Source: Xylanimonas protaetiae (GTDB taxonomy: Bacteria > Actinomycetota > Actinomycetes > Actinomycetales > Cellulomonadaceae). Taken from it: DNA of 64,000 bases. The notes below the pieces were generated by a model, which saw nothing but the letters and a program-made list of their open reading frames with translations, was not told where the DNA came from and made no database searches. The stretch lies in contig NZ_CP035493.1 in the NCBI RefSeq assembly GCF_004135385.1, forward strand, positions 2,919,440 through 2,983,439, given 5' to 3'. Made by a program: the position numbers and the translations under genes. Positions within the stretch are counted from its first letter, which is position 1; the number at the start of each line of letters is the position of its first letter. This document shows, one piece after another, positions 55,409-63,951 of the stretch.

Positions 55409-55813
55409 TCAGGCGACGGCGTCGACGCCGAGCTCCGCGAGCAGCACGCGCACGCGCCGCTCGATCTCGTCACGGATGGGGCGGACGGCCTCGATGCCCT
55501 GCCCGGCCGGGTCGTCGAGCTGCCAGTCCTCGTAGCGCTTGCCGGGGAAGATCGGGCACGCGTCGCCGCAGCCCATCGTGATGACGACGTCGGAGGCCTG
55601 GACCGCCTCGGTCGTCAGGACCTTGGGCGTCGCGGCGCTGATGTCGATGCCGCGCTCCGCCATCGCCTCGACGGCGACGGGGTTGACGGCGACGCCGGGC
55701 GCCGATCCCGCCGAGCGGACCTCGACGGCGCCGTCGGACAGCGCCGTGAGGAACCCGGCGGCCATCTGGGAGCGGCCGGCGTTGTGGACACAGACGAACA
55801 GGGCGGACGGCAT
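55409..55813 (-). CDS. arsC: Arsenate reductase, LMW-phosphatase type
   Basis: A 134-residue arsenate reductase. The P-loop is [15 protein letters not shown], with nucleophile Cys near residue 8. [15 protein letters not shown] and WQLDDPAGQ follow. These match the corynebacterial ArsC1/ArsC2 enzymes that use mycothiol and mycoredoxin, consistent with an actinobacterium. It follows the ArsR-ArsC fusion gene by 25 bases on the same strand, likely one operon. Confidence 0.92.
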   Translation of the reverse strand: MPSALFVCVHNAGRSQMAAGFLTALSDGAVEVRSAGSAPGVAVNPVAVEAMAERGIDISAATPKVLTTEAVQASDVVITMGCGDACPIFPGKRYEDWQLDDPAGQGIEAVRPIRDEIERRVRVLLAELGVDAVA

Positions 55814-55838
55814 GGTGGCTGCTTTCGTTGGTGAGGGT

Positions 55839-56534
55839 TCAGCGGGGTGTGACGACGCCGGACAGGGCGTCGACGCGGGCGGCGAGGTCGGCGAACGCGT
55901 CGTCGAAGGCCGCGTCGGTGCCGACCGGCACCGGGTCGGGGACCGACCAGTGGAGGCTCCCGGCGGCGCCGAGCTCCTCGTGGGCGGAGTCGCCGAGCTC
56001 CTCGTGGGCGGAGTCGCAGACGGTGACGACGACGTCGTCGGCGGCGAGGAGCCCGTCGAGCGAGCGCGGCACCGCGTCGGGCAGGGGCAGGCCGTGCCGT
56101 CGTGCGGCGGCGACCGCCCCGGGGGCGACGCGCAGGGCGGGGTGGGTGCCCGCGGAGGTGGCCGGCACGGCCGAGCGGCGCGCCCAGAGGGCGGCCGCGA
56201 GCTGGGACCGTGCCGAGTTCCCGGTGCACACGAAGACGACGCGGCGGGCCGCGAGCGCCGGGGCGGGCAGCAGCCCGGCCAGGGCGCCCGGGCTCAGGTG
56301 CACGTAGGTGCGGCGCCGGTCGGACTCCGAGCGCGTGCGCGTCAGCAGGCGCGCCCGCTCGAGGATGCCGAGGTGGTGCGCGACGAGGTTGGAGGCGATG
56401 CCGAGCTCGCGCTGCAGCTCGACCGGGGACGCGTCGCCGAGCGTGAGCAGGTCGACGATACGCAGGCGCACGGGATCGGCGAGCGCGGCGAACCGCTCCA
56501 CGCGCCCGTCGAGGGATTCTCGCTCAACGTTCAT
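55839..56534 (-). CDS. ArsR-ArsC fusion protein
   Basis: A 231-residue fusion. Residues 8-90 are an ArsR-type winged helix (ADPVRLRIVDLLTL, then ELGIASNLVAHHLGIL). Residues 100-231 are an LMW phosphatase/arsenate-reductase domain with P-loop FVCTGNSARSQLAAA. No Cys pair for arsenic is visible in the regulator part. The reductase part contains a tandem eight-residue duplication, DSAHEELG twice, from a 24-bp DNA repeat near 55976-56023. ATG 56534 sits just inside an 18-bp palindrome; ATG 56549 is an alternative. Confidence 0.88.
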   Translation of the reverse strand: MNVERESLDGRVERFAALADPVRLRIVDLLTLGDASPVELQRELGIASNLVAHHLGILERARLLTRTRSESDRRRTYVHLSPGALAGLLPAPALAARRVVFVCTGNSARSQLAAALWARRSAVPATSAGTHPALRVAPGAVAAARRHGLPLPDAVPRSLDGLLAADDVVVTVCDSAHEELGDSAHEELGAAGSLHWSVPDPVPVGTDAAFDDAFADLAARVDALSGVVTPR

Positions 56535-56536
56535 TG

Positions 56537-56554
56537 ACTCAATGATCATTGAGT
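56537..56554. promoter_or_regulatory. 18-bp ArsR-type operator
   Basis: Perfect palindrome ACTCAATGATCATTGAGT directly upstream of the fusion gene start, AT-rich in GC-rich surroundings, and close to ArsR-site consensus. It probably mediates autoregulation of the fusion-arsC operon, and may affect the divergent YbaK gene. Confidence 0.75.
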
Positions 56555-56591
56555 TCTAGTGGGGTCGTCAAGCCGCGCGGTACGGTCGGGC

Positions 56592-57104
56592 GTGCCTCCC
56601 GAGACGCCCGCCCCCGACGTCGCCCCGCGCGAGCGCGCCCGCCAGGCGCTCGACGCCGCGGGCGCCCCCTACGCGATCACCGAGCACGGCCCCGTCGACT
56701 CGCTCGAGCAGGCGGCGGCGGCCCGCGGGCTGCGGCCCGAGCAGGTGCTCAAGACGATCGTCGTGCGCCGGGGCGAGGACGACTTCCTCTTCGTGCTCGT
56801 GCCCGGCGGGCGGCAGATCTCCTGGCCCAAGCTGCGGCACCTGCTCGGCGTCTCGCGGCTCTCGCTGCCCGACAAGGACGTCGCGCGCGAGGTGACGGGC
56901 TACGAGCGCGGCACCATCACGCCGTTCGGCTCGTGGCGCGCCTGGCCCGTCGTCGCGGACGCGCACGTGGCGGGGGCGGGGCCCGTGTCCGTCGGCGCGG
57001 GCGCTCCGGGCGTCGCCGCGACGCTCGACGCCGACGCCCTGGTCCGCGTGCTCCGCGCGGACGTCGCCGACGTGACGGACCTCGCCGCGCCCCGCGACCG
57101 CTGA
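56592..57104 (+). CDS. YbaK/EbsC-type aminoacyl-tRNA deacylase
   Basis: A 170-residue trans-editing-domain protein. The signatures are QVLKTIVVRRGEDDFLFVLVPG and VTGYERGTITPFG. Members hydrolyse mischarged tRNAs such as Cys-tRNA(Pro). The GTG 56592 start is preferred because TACGGT lies five bases upstream, giving a leaderless mRNA; GTG 56559 is possible. It is divergent from the arsenic fusion gene. Confidence 0.85.
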   Translation: MPPETPAPDVAPRERARQALDAAGAPYAITEHGPVDSLEQAAAARGLRPEQVLKTIVVRRGEDDFLFVLVPGGRQISWPKLRHLLGVSRLSLPDKDVAREVTGYERGTITPFGSWRAWPVVADAHVAGAGPVSVGAGAPGVAATLDADALVRVLRADVADVTDLAAPRDR

Positions 57105-57258
57105 ACGACCCCGTTGCCCTCGCCGCCCGCCCGGGGCGTGGCCGGTCGGCCCGCGAGACCGGCCGGGCGTCTCCGCGAACCGGTCCGGCCGCGTCGCGCG
57201 GTGTGGCGTGACGCGAAGCGCGCCGCCCGGCGGCGCCCCACGCGGGTAGCGTCGGGGC

Positions 57259-57615
57259 GTGGACGGCATCGACCTCGCACTCGCCAAGCTGGACTCGGCC
57301 CTCGGGAACTCCGGCACGTCGTTCGACGTGCCGCTGTGGGAGGCGCCGTCCGGCAGCCAGGTGGGCGCCGACGTGCGCAAGACGGCCCGGGCCGCGTCCC
57401 GCGAGGGCGACAAGCTCGGCGCCGTCCGCCTGCTCGTGGTCGCGGCCGTACAGGCGCGGGCGACGGTGCCCGCGGACGTGCTCGACGACGTCGAGGCACG
57501 CGTCGCGCAGACGGACGGGGACCAGGCCGACCGGGACACGATCGCGGAGGCGATCACGATGCTGCGCAACCCGCCACCCGCGCCAAGGCGCGGGCTCTTC
57601 GGCCGCCGCCGCTGA
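57259..57615 (+). CDS. Hypothetical helical protein
   Basis: A 118-residue, mostly helical protein with a basic, Pro/Arg-rich tail ending LFGRRR. TAGCGT (57247-57252) lies six bases before GTG 57259, the leaderless pattern. Coding character is good. I do not recognise the family. It converges on the MBL-fold gene. Confidence 0.6.
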   Translation: MDGIDLALAKLDSALGNSGTSFDVPLWEAPSGSQVGADVRKTARAASREGDKLGAVRLLVVAAVQARATVPADVLDDVEARVAQTDGDQADRDTIAEAITMLRNPPPAPRRGLFGRRR

Positions 57616-57663
57616 GGCGTCCTACTGCGGCAGGTTCATGAGGGTGTCGTGCGTCGGCCGGGG

Positions 57664-58425
57664 CTACACCTCGCTGGGCGTGCCGGGTTCGAGCCAGCGG
57701 ACCGGCGCGCCCGTCAGGGCGGCGCGCAGCCGCTCCGCGGGCTCGGAGAAGTGGGACCACCCCTCGTAGTGGACGGGCACCGCGACGCGCGGCGCGGCGA
57801 GGCGCACCAGCCGGACGGCGTCGCGGCCGTCCATCGAGTAGCGCAGCGGTCCCGTGACCGGGAACCGGACGCGCCCCAGGTGCATGAGCAGCACGTCGAC
57901 GTCGCGGCGTCTCGCGAGCCGGCGTACCGGGGCGTGGAGCACGGTGTCGCCGGTCATCCAGAGCGCCACGCGGTCGCCGTCGCCGGGCGTGAGGGCGAAA
58001 CCGACGACGTCGCCCGCCACGGGCCGGCTGAGCGGCGGCCCGTGGCGGCACGGCGTCGCGCGGACGTGCAGGGGCGGGCGGCCGTCGCCGGCGAGCGTGA
58101 CGGTCTCGCCGGGGCGGAGCCCGCGCACGTTCGGTGCGCCGAGGCGGTCGCGCCCGGACGCGGTGGTGAGCACCGTGGTCGCGGAGGGCAGCAGGGCGCG
58201 GCCGCGGTCGTCGAGGTTGTCGGCGTGGTGGTCGTGGCTGAGCAGGACGACGTCGACCGGCCCGAGCTGCTCGGGCTCGAGCGCCGGGCCTGCCACCTTG
58301 GTGGACGACGTGCCGAGCCCGAAGCCGTAGGTGCGCCCGGGCGGGTCGAACGTGGGGTCGGTGAGGATCCGCCAGCCGTCGAGCTCGACGAGCACGGTCG
58401 GCCCGCCCAGGTGGGTGAGGCGCAC
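57664..58425 (-). CDS. MBL-fold metallo-hydrolase
   Basis: A 253-residue metallo-beta-lactamase-fold protein. The metal motif is LLSHDHHADNLDD near residues 65-77 (HxHxxD). A later TGDTVLHAPV holds the bridging Asp, and VHYEGWSHF ends the metal set. It resembles UlaG/NAPE-PLD-like hydrolases. The start GTG 58425 lies five bases after the upstream hydrolase stop, so the genes are one operon. Confidence 0.88.
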   Translation of the reverse strand: MRLTHLGGPTVLVELDGWRILTDPTFDPPGRTYGFGLGTSSTKVAGPALEPEQLGPVDVVLLSHDHHADNLDDRGRALLPSATTVLTTASGRDRLGAPNVRGLRPGETVTLAGDGRPPLHVRATPCRHGPPLSRPVAGDVVGFALTPGDGDRVALWMTGDTVLHAPVRRLARRRDVDVLLMHLGRVRFPVTGPLRYSMDGRDAVRLVRLAAPRVAVPVHYEGWSHFSEPAERLRAALTGAPVRWLEPGTPSEV

Positions 58426-58430
58426 GGGAG

Positions 58431-59255
58431 TCAGCCGTCGACGAAGGCGAGGAGGTCGGCGTGGAGGCGGTCGCGGTCGGTGTCGGGCAGGGCGTGGCCG
58501 CTGCCCTCGTAGACCGTGAGCGTGGCGCCGTCGACGAGGGCGGCGGAGCGCTTGCCGCCGACCTCGAACGGGACGATCTGGTCGTCGTCGCCGTGGATGA
58601 CGAGGGTGGGGACGTCGATCTTGGCCAGGTCGGGGCGGAAGTCGGTGGCGGAGAACGCGGCGATGCACTCGTAGGCGGCGCGGTGGCCGCAGGCCATGGA
58701 CTGGAGCCAGAACGCGTCGCGGAAGCCCTGGGCGACGTCGCCGCGGCGGTTGTGGCCGAAGAAGGGGCCGTCGGCCAGGTCGCGGTAGAGCTGGGCCCGG
58801 TTGGCGGCCTCGCCCGCCCGGATCCCGTCGAACACGCTGACGTCCATGCCCTCGGGGTTGTCGTCGGTGCGCAGCATGAGCGGGGGGACCGCGGAGACGA
58901 GGACGATCTTGGCGACGCGGGCGGTGCCGTGGCGGCCGACGTAGTGGACGATCTCGCCGCCGCCGGTGGAGTGCCCGACGAGGGTCAGGTCGCGCAGGTC
59001 GAGGGTCTCGATCAGGCAGGCGAGGTCGTCGGCGTAGGTGTCCATCTCGTTGCCGTGCCAGGTCTGGCTGGAGCGGCCGTGCCCGCGGCGGTCGTGCGCG
59101 ATGGCGCGGTGGCCGTGCTCGGCAAGGAACCGGGCGGCGGCCTCCCAGGCGTCGGCGTTGAGCGGCCAGCCGTGGCTGAGCAGCACGGGCGTGCCGTCCG
59201 TTCCGTAGTTCTTGTAGAAGATCTGGGCGCCGTCGTCGGCGGTCACGGTGGGCAT
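58431..59255 (-). CDS. Non-heme chloroperoxidase-like alpha/beta hydrolase
   Basis: A 274-residue hydrolase. The triad candidates are Ser in VGHSTGGGE near residue 94, Asp in HGDDDQIVP near 222, and His in GSGHALP near 251. The oxyanion Trp motif [12 protein letters not shown] is present. This is the cofactor-free chloroperoxidase/esterase group. It heads a two-gene operon with the MBL protein. A copy of the LAL-linked 23-bp site is in its promoter region. Confidence 0.9.
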   Translation of the reverse strand: MPTVTADDGAQIFYKNYGTDGTPVLLSHGWPLNADAWEAAARFLAEHGHRAIAHDRRGHGRSSQTWHGNEMDTYADDLACLIETLDLRDLTLVGHSTGGGEIVHYVGRHGTARVAKIVLVSAVPPLMLRTDDNPEGMDVSVFDGIRAGEAANRAQLYRDLADGPFFGHNRRGDVAQGFRDAFWLQSMACGHRAAYECIAAFSATDFRPDLAKIDVPTLVIHGDDDQIVPFEVGGKRSAALVDGATLTVYEGSGHALPDTDRDRLHADLLAFVDG

Positions 59256-59325
59256 CGGGACTCCTCGGTGAGGTGACGGTGAGGGTGACGTGGTGCTTCG
59301 AGCCTGCGCCGGTGGCCGGGCGCCC

Positions 59326-59348
59326 GCACCACGTAAACCACGTAGTCC
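59326..59348 (-). promoter_or_regulatory. Operator-like site A, upstream of hydrolase/MBL operon
   Basis: On the minus strand it reads GGACTACGTG-N4-ACGTGGTGC. It matches site B at 62155-62177 in all but the four spacer bases and one position. A further half-site, ACGTGGTGC, lies at 59288-59296. Candidate binding site of the adjacent LAL regulator. Confidence 0.6.
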
Positions 59349-59358
59349 GCGGGACGGG

Positions 59359-62115
59359 TCAGGGTTCGCGCGGCTCGAGGTGCTCGGCGAGCTGCCGGCG
59401 CGAGGAGATCCCGAGCCGCTGGAACACCTTGCGCAGGTGGTAGTCGACGGTGCTGGGGCTGAGGAACAGCTGGGCGGCGATCTCGGCGTTGGTGCTGCCC
59501 GCCGCGGCGAGCCGGGCGACGGTCCGCTCCTGGGGCGTCAGCGGGGCGATGGGCGCCTCCGCGCCCACCGGGCCGGCCGCCCCGGCCGCCCCCGCCCCGG
59601 TCGCGGCGAGCTCGGCCTGCCCGCGCGGCACGAAGATGCCCGCGCCGCACCCCTGGAGCAGCCGGACGGCGAGGCGCAGCTCGTCGGCCGCGTCCCGCCG
59701 CCGGCGGGTGCGCCGGAGCCACTCGCCGTGGAGCAGGTGGGTGCGCGCCAGGTCGGTCGCGGCCACGGTGCGCGACAGCGCCTCGATCGCGGCCTCGAAG
59801 TGCGCCCCCGCGGCGTCGTCGGGCGCGAGCAGCGCGAGGCAGCGCTCGGTGACCCCGCGGCACCAGGGCGCCCCGTTCGCGGCGGCCCGCTCCTGGAGCA
59901 GGGCCGTGACGCGGCGGGCCGCGTCGAGGTGGCCGCTGCGGGCGGCCGCCTCGACGTAGTCCGGGTACTGCAGCGGCGTGAGCTGGAGGAACGGGTCGTC
60001 GACGAGCGGGGCGAGGCGGTCGAACGCGTCCTGGTAGGCGCCGTCGGCCAGGTCGCGGACCCCGAGCGCCCACGCGCCCAGGTCCTCGACGCCGCCGAAG
60101 CCGGTCGCGGCCGCCCCGTCGGTGACGGCGCCGACGAGGGCGCGCGGCGCGCCCTGCCACGCCATGACGGGGGCGTTGACGACGTTCTCGCTGTCGTAGC
60201 CCATCGCCCGGCGCACGGCGAGCACCTTCTCGGTGAACCCGACGGCACGGTCCACGGAGCCGCCGAGCAGCTCGGCCGCGGACGCGACCCAGGCCAGGGT
60301 GTCGATGACGCGCAGGGCGCCCGCGTCGCGGGCGGCAGCGTAGGCGCGGTCGAGCGCCCGGGCCCGCGTCGTGTCCTCCCACAGGAACGCGCCGAGCGCC
60401 GCGACGGCCGTGCCGAGGTGCATGAGCTCGCCGTCGGGGCGGTCGCACAGGGCGTCGAAGGCCGCCCGGGCGGGCGCGACGGCGTCGGCGTACGGCAGCA
60501 GGACGACGGCGGCGAGGCCGCGCAGCACGGTGGCGTCGCGCCCGCCGGCGTCCGCGGCGGCGTCGAGGCGGCGCCCCAGCGCGCCGAGCGTCGTCCCCGT
60601 CATCGAGCGGGCGACCGTCACGGCGGCCTCGAAGGCCTGCATGAGGGTCCGGCGCTCGAGGTCGGGCTCGCGGCCGTGGAAGTCGTCGGCGGCCGCGACG
60701 AGGGTGGCGACGGTGCCGCGCAGGTTCTCGCCGTCGGCGAGGAACAGCGTCAGCTGGTAGCGCACCACGGTGCCGCGGCCGCGCGTCACGGGGTCGGCCG
60801 TCTCCGCCGGGACGCTCTCGACGAGCCGGCGCGCGACGTGCACCGCACCGACGGTGAGCGCCGCCTCGGCGGCGCTGATGCGCCGGGCGTCGCGCTCCGG
60901 GCCGGGCGGGGTGAGGTCGGCGGCGCGGGCGAGGATGCGCGCCCGCGAGGCCGACGCCCCGCGGCGGGCGGCGAGCTCGGCGGCGTGCGCGAGGCGCGCC
61001 GCGACCGCCGGGTCGGGGCCGGCCGCGGCCCGCGACGCGTGCCACGCCTCGAGCTCGACGTCGCCCAGGTGGTCGGCGGCCGCCGCCAGCGCTCGGTGGG
61101 CGCGCCGCCGGTCCACGCCGCTCGCCGCGTCGTAGCACGCGGCCCGCGCGAGCGAGTGCCGGAACCGGACCACGGGCGAGAGCGTGACGAGGCCGGGGAT
61201 CTCGACGCGGTCGACGCCGTCGGCGCCCAGCCCGAGCTCCTTGGCCGCCGCGGTGATGAGCTGGAGGTTCCCGGACGTGTCGGCGGCGGCGAGCAGCACC
61301 CACGTGCGCACGACGGCGTCGTGCTGCGCGAGCCGCTGGGCGTAGTGCCGCTGGAGGTGGCTCCCCACCGGGACGTTCCCGTCGCCGACGGCGAGCTCGC
61401 CGAGCTGCGGGCCGGTGAGGTCCGCGGCGAGGTCGATGAGGGCGAGCGGGTTGCCGCCCGTGGCGCGGGCGACCGCCGCGGCGGCGGACGGGTCGACCTG
61501 CGTGTCCAGGGCGCGGCCGAGCAGGTGGAGCGACGCGCGCGTGTCGAGCCCGTCGAGCGGCAGCCGCTCGATCCCGCCCATCCGCTCCGCGACGGTCTCG
61601 TGCCGCGCCGCGACGACGAGCGCGACGCGCTCCTGCGCGAGCCGCCGGCCCACGAAGGCCAGGGCGTCGACGCTGTCCGTGTCGAGCCAGTGGGCGTCGT
61701 CGACGACCCCGACGACGGGGGAGGCGTCCCCGGCGCGGCCCAGCAGGCCCAGCAGGCCGAGGCCGACGAGGAACCGGTCCGGCGGCGGGCCCTCGCCCTG
61801 CCCCGTGGCGACCTCGATCGCCTGCCGCTGCCGTGGCGGCAGGTGCCCCAGGTGCTCCCGCAGCGACGAGACCAGCCGGTGCACCGCCGCGAACGGCAGC
61901 GTCGACTCCGACTCGTACCCGTCCAGGCGGACCACCTGCGACCCGGCGGTGACCGCGGCGGCCGCGGCGTCGTCGAGCAAAGCCGTCTTGCCGATGCCCG
62001 GGTCGCCCAGCACGAGGAGCGCCCCGCCGCTCCCGTTGCGCGCGTGACCGAGGAGCGCGCCGAGGCGCGCCTTCTCGTCGTCGCGACCCACCAGCCCCGC
62101 GCCAGCAGCCGTCAC
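59359..62115 (-). CDS. LAL-type LuxR regulator with ATPase domain
   Basis: A 918-residue large ATP-binding LuxR regulator. The N-terminal Walker A is [13 protein letters not shown] near residues 36-48 and Walker B-like [11 protein letters not shown] long TPR-like middle follows. The C-terminal HTH is [22 protein letters not shown] plus [18 protein letters not shown] 62115 lies seven bases after TACGTT, a leaderless start. It probably activates one or both flanking hydrolase units through the shared site. The inducer is unknown. Confidence 0.93.
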   Translation of the reverse strand: MTAAGAGLVGRDDEKARLGALLGHARNGSGGALLVLGDPGIGKTALLDDAAAAAVTAGSQVVRLDGYESESTLPFAAVHRLVSSLREHLGHLPPRQRQAIEVATGQGEGPPPDRFLVGLGLLGLLGRAGDASPVVGVVDDAHWLDTDSVDALAFVGRRLAQERVALVVAARHETVAERMGGIERLPLDGLDTRASLHLLGRALDTQVDPSAAAAVARATGGNPLALIDLAADLTGPQLGELAVGDGNVPVGSHLQRHYAQRLAQHDAVVRTWVLLAAADTSGNLQLITAAAKELGLGADGVDRVEIPGLVTLSPVVRFRHSLARAACYDAASGVDRRRAHRALAAAADHLGDVELEAWHASRAAAGPDPAVAARLAHAAELAARRGASASRARILARAADLTPPGPERDARRISAAEAALTVGAVHVARRLVESVPAETADPVTRGRGTVVRYQLTLFLADGENLRGTVATLVAAADDFHGREPDLERRTLMQAFEAAVTVARSMTGTTLGALGRRLDAAADAGGRDATVLRGLAAVVLLPYADAVAPARAAFDALCDRPDGELMHLGTAVAALGAFLWEDTTRARALDRAYAAARDAGALRVIDTLAWVASAAELLGGSVDRAVGFTEKVLAVRRAMGYDSENVVNAPVMAWQGAPRALVGAVTDGAAATGFGGVEDLGAWALGVRDLADGAYQDAFDRLAPLVDDPFLQLTPLQYPDYVEAAARSGHLDAARRVTALLQERAAANGAPWCRGVTERCLALLAPDDAAGAHFEAAIEALSRTVAATDLARTHLLHGEWLRRTRRRRDAADELRLAVRLLQGCGAGIFVPRGQAELAATGAGAAGAAGPVGAEAPIAPLTPQERTVARLAAAGSTNAEIAAQLFLSPSTVDYHLRKVFQRLGISSRRQLAEHLEPREP

Positions 62116-62154
62116 GCCCCACAACGTAGGGCCGGGAGCGCCCGCCCGCGCGGG

Positions 62155-62177
62155 GGACTACGTGCCGCACGTGGTCC
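62155..62177 (+). promoter_or_regulatory. Operator-like site B, between LAL gene and secreted hydrolase
   Basis: GGACTACGTG-N4-ACGTGGTCC, a near-perfect dyad (one mismatch) in the divergent spacer between the LAL gene and the hydrolase at 62243. It is the partner of site A at 59326-59348. Confidence 0.6.
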
Positions 62178-62242
62178 GTCCCCGCACGCCGCGGCCCGAC
62201 GATCGTCGCACCAGCCCCGCACCACCTACCCGGAGGAGAACG

Positions 62243-63058
62243 ATGCGCACCCCACGCCCGCGGCGCCGCCTGACGGCCGTCGCAGCACTCACCGCCGCCG
62301 CAGCCCTCGCGCTGTCGTCCGCCGCGTCCGCCGGCGGCCGCCACCAGGGCCCCGACCGGCCGACCATCGTGCTGGTGCACGGCGCGTTCGCCGACTCCAG
62401 CGGGTGGAGCGAGGTCGCCGAGGACCTCACCGACCGCGGCTACGACGTCCTCGCCTTCTCCAACCCGCTGCGCGGCCCGGCGTCCGACGCCGAGTACCTG
62501 CGCCAGTTCCTGGCCACGATCGAGGGCCCCGTCGTCCTCGTCGGGCACTCGTACGGCGGCGTCGTCATCACGAACGCGGCGACCGGAGACCCGGACGTCG
62601 AGGCGCTCGTCTACGTCGCCGCGTACGCCCCGGCGGAGGGCGAGAGCGTCGCGGCCGCGAACACGCTCGGCGGCGGCCACCCCACCGTCACCGACCACCT
62701 CGTCGTGCGCCCCTACCCCGGAGCCCCGGCGAACGACGCCGACGCCTCCATCGACCCGGCGTGGTTCCCGCAGCTCTTCGCGCAGGACCTGCCGCGCAAG
62801 GAAGCCCGGTTCCTCGCCGCCAGCCAGCGGCCCGGGGCGTTCGGCGCACTGCTCTCCCCGTCCGGGGTCCCGGCGTGGCAGACGATCCCGAGCTGGTACG
62901 TCGTCGCCGACGACGACCGCATCATCCCGCCCGAGGCGCAACGCGTCATGGCCGCCCGCGCCGGCGCCGACACCGTGCACGTGCGCAGCTCGCACGTCGT
63001 GATGATGAGCCACCCCGACCTCGTCACCAAGGTGATCGTGAAGGCGGCCCGGAGCTGA
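62243..63058 (+). CDS. Secreted alpha/beta hydrolase
   Basis: A 271-residue hydrolase with an N-terminal signal peptide: Arg-rich n-region, Ala/Leu core, SAASA cleavage-type site near residue 31. The motifs are LVHGAFADSSGW (oxyanion), VGHSYGGVV (Ser near 107) and SSHVVMMSHPD (His near 250). It belongs to the salicylate-esterase/MhpC-like group. ATG 62243 follows GGAGGAG. Divergent from the LAL regulator with site B between. Confidence 0.9.
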   Translation: MRTPRPRRRLTAVAALTAAAALALSSAASAGGRHQGPDRPTIVLVHGAFADSSGWSEVAEDLTDRGYDVLAFSNPLRGPASDAEYLRQFLATIEGPVVLVGHSYGGVVITNAATGDPDVEALVYVAAYAPAEGESVAAANTLGGGHPTVTDHLVVRPYPGAPANDADASIDPAWFPQLFAQDLPRKEARFLAASQRPGAFGALLSPSGVPAWQTIPSWYVVADDDRIIPPEAQRVMAARAGADTVHVRSSHVVMMSHPDLVTKVIVKAARS

Positions 63059-63118
63059 CCCGGCCGCGCGGCCGGGCGATCCCAGAGCGACGGGAGCCCG
63101 CCGCCGCGCGGACCCACC

Positions 63119-63165
63119 TGCGTACCCTCCCGAGGTCGTCGCACGACACCTCGGGAGGGTACGCA
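63119..63165 (+). promoter_or_regulatory. 18-bp inverted repeat over aldolase ribosome-binding site
   Basis: Arms TGCGTACCCTCCCGAGGT (63119-63136) and its exact complement (63148-63165). The right arm contains the GGGAGGG ribosome-binding site and ends on the A of the ATG. An inner GTCG/CGAC extends it. If transcribed whole it would hide the start; as DNA it could be an operator, with TACCCT at 63123-63128 as the -10. Confidence 0.7.
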
Positions 63166-63923
63166 TGCGGTACTCGGCGTTCCGGAAGACGCCTCCCGTC
63201 CTGCTGCGCCAGTTCCTGCCGACGCCGTCGGTGACGTCGTGGGCGCTCGCGGCGGGGTACGACGGCGTCGTCCTCGACCTCCAGCACGGCGAGCTGACCA
63301 CCGAGTCCGCCTGCGCGCTCATGCGGGGCGTGCCCCACAGCAGGCTGCGGGTGTTCGTGCAGGTCGCCGACGTCGACCCGGGCGGCGTCGCGCGGCTCCT
63401 GGCGGCGGGGGCGCGTGGGATCACCCTGGCGGGCGTGGAGACGACCGCGCAGGCTGCCGCGCTGGTCGCGGCGGTCAAGCCGCTCGGCCCCGCCGCGACG
63501 CCGGCCCCGGGTGCGGCGCTGGCCGTCGCGCAGGTCGAGACGGCCGCCGGCGTCGCGGCCGCCGAGGCCGTCGCCGCGACGCCGGGGCTCGACGCCCTGC
63601 GCCTGGTGCCGTCGCAGCTGGCGCTCTCGCTCGGGCTGCCCGGGCACGGCACCTGGGAGGACGGCCCGGTGTTCGAGGCGATCGAGCGGCTCGCGGCGCT
63701 CGCGCGCCGGCGCGACGTGACGTTCGGCGTCTTCGCCGACTCGCCCGGGTACGCCGCCCGGCTCATCGACCGCGACCTCGTCGACTACGTGGTGCTCGGC
63801 ACCGACGTCTCGCTGCTGGCCGGGGCGATGCGGGACGCGATCACCGACCTCGGCGCGGGTTCGGCGGCGCCGACGGGGTGGCGCCTCGGGCTGCGGTCGG
63901 CGGTCGGGAACGCGCGCGCCTGA
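63165..63923 (+). CDS. HpcH/HpaI-family aldolase
   Basis: A 252-residue TIM-barrel class II aldolase/lyase. WALAAGYDGVVLDLQHGELT holds the metal Asp/His region near residues 25-44. RVFVQVAD, ITLAGVETTAQAAALV and AVAQVETAAGVAAAEA (catalytic-type Glu) follow, and the end has FADSPGYAARL. Related enzymes split hydroxy-oxo acids to pyruvate. The second barrel Arg motif is less clear than in HpaI, so substrate class is uncertain. Confidence 0.82.
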   Translation: MRYSAFRKTPPVLLRQFLPTPSVTSWALAAGYDGVVLDLQHGELTTESACALMRGVPHSRLRVFVQVADVDPGGVARLLAAGARGITLAGVETTAQAAALVAAVKPLGPAATPAPGAALAVAQVETAAGVAAAEAVAATPGLDALRLVPSQLALSLGLPGHGTWEDGPVFEAIERLAALARRRDVTFGVFADSPGYAARLIDRDLVDYVVLGTDVSLLAGAMRDAITDLGAGSAAPTGWRLGLRSAVGNARA

Positions 63924-63951
63924 CGGGGCGTGTCCGGAGGTCGTCCGGGGC

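Noticed and set aside
59243-63766. A minus-strand open frame of about 1500 codons
   Set aside because: It is a GC-bias shadow of the LAL gene and its neighbours. Composition is Arg/Pro/Ala noise with no domain, and real genes on other frames occupy the same DNA.
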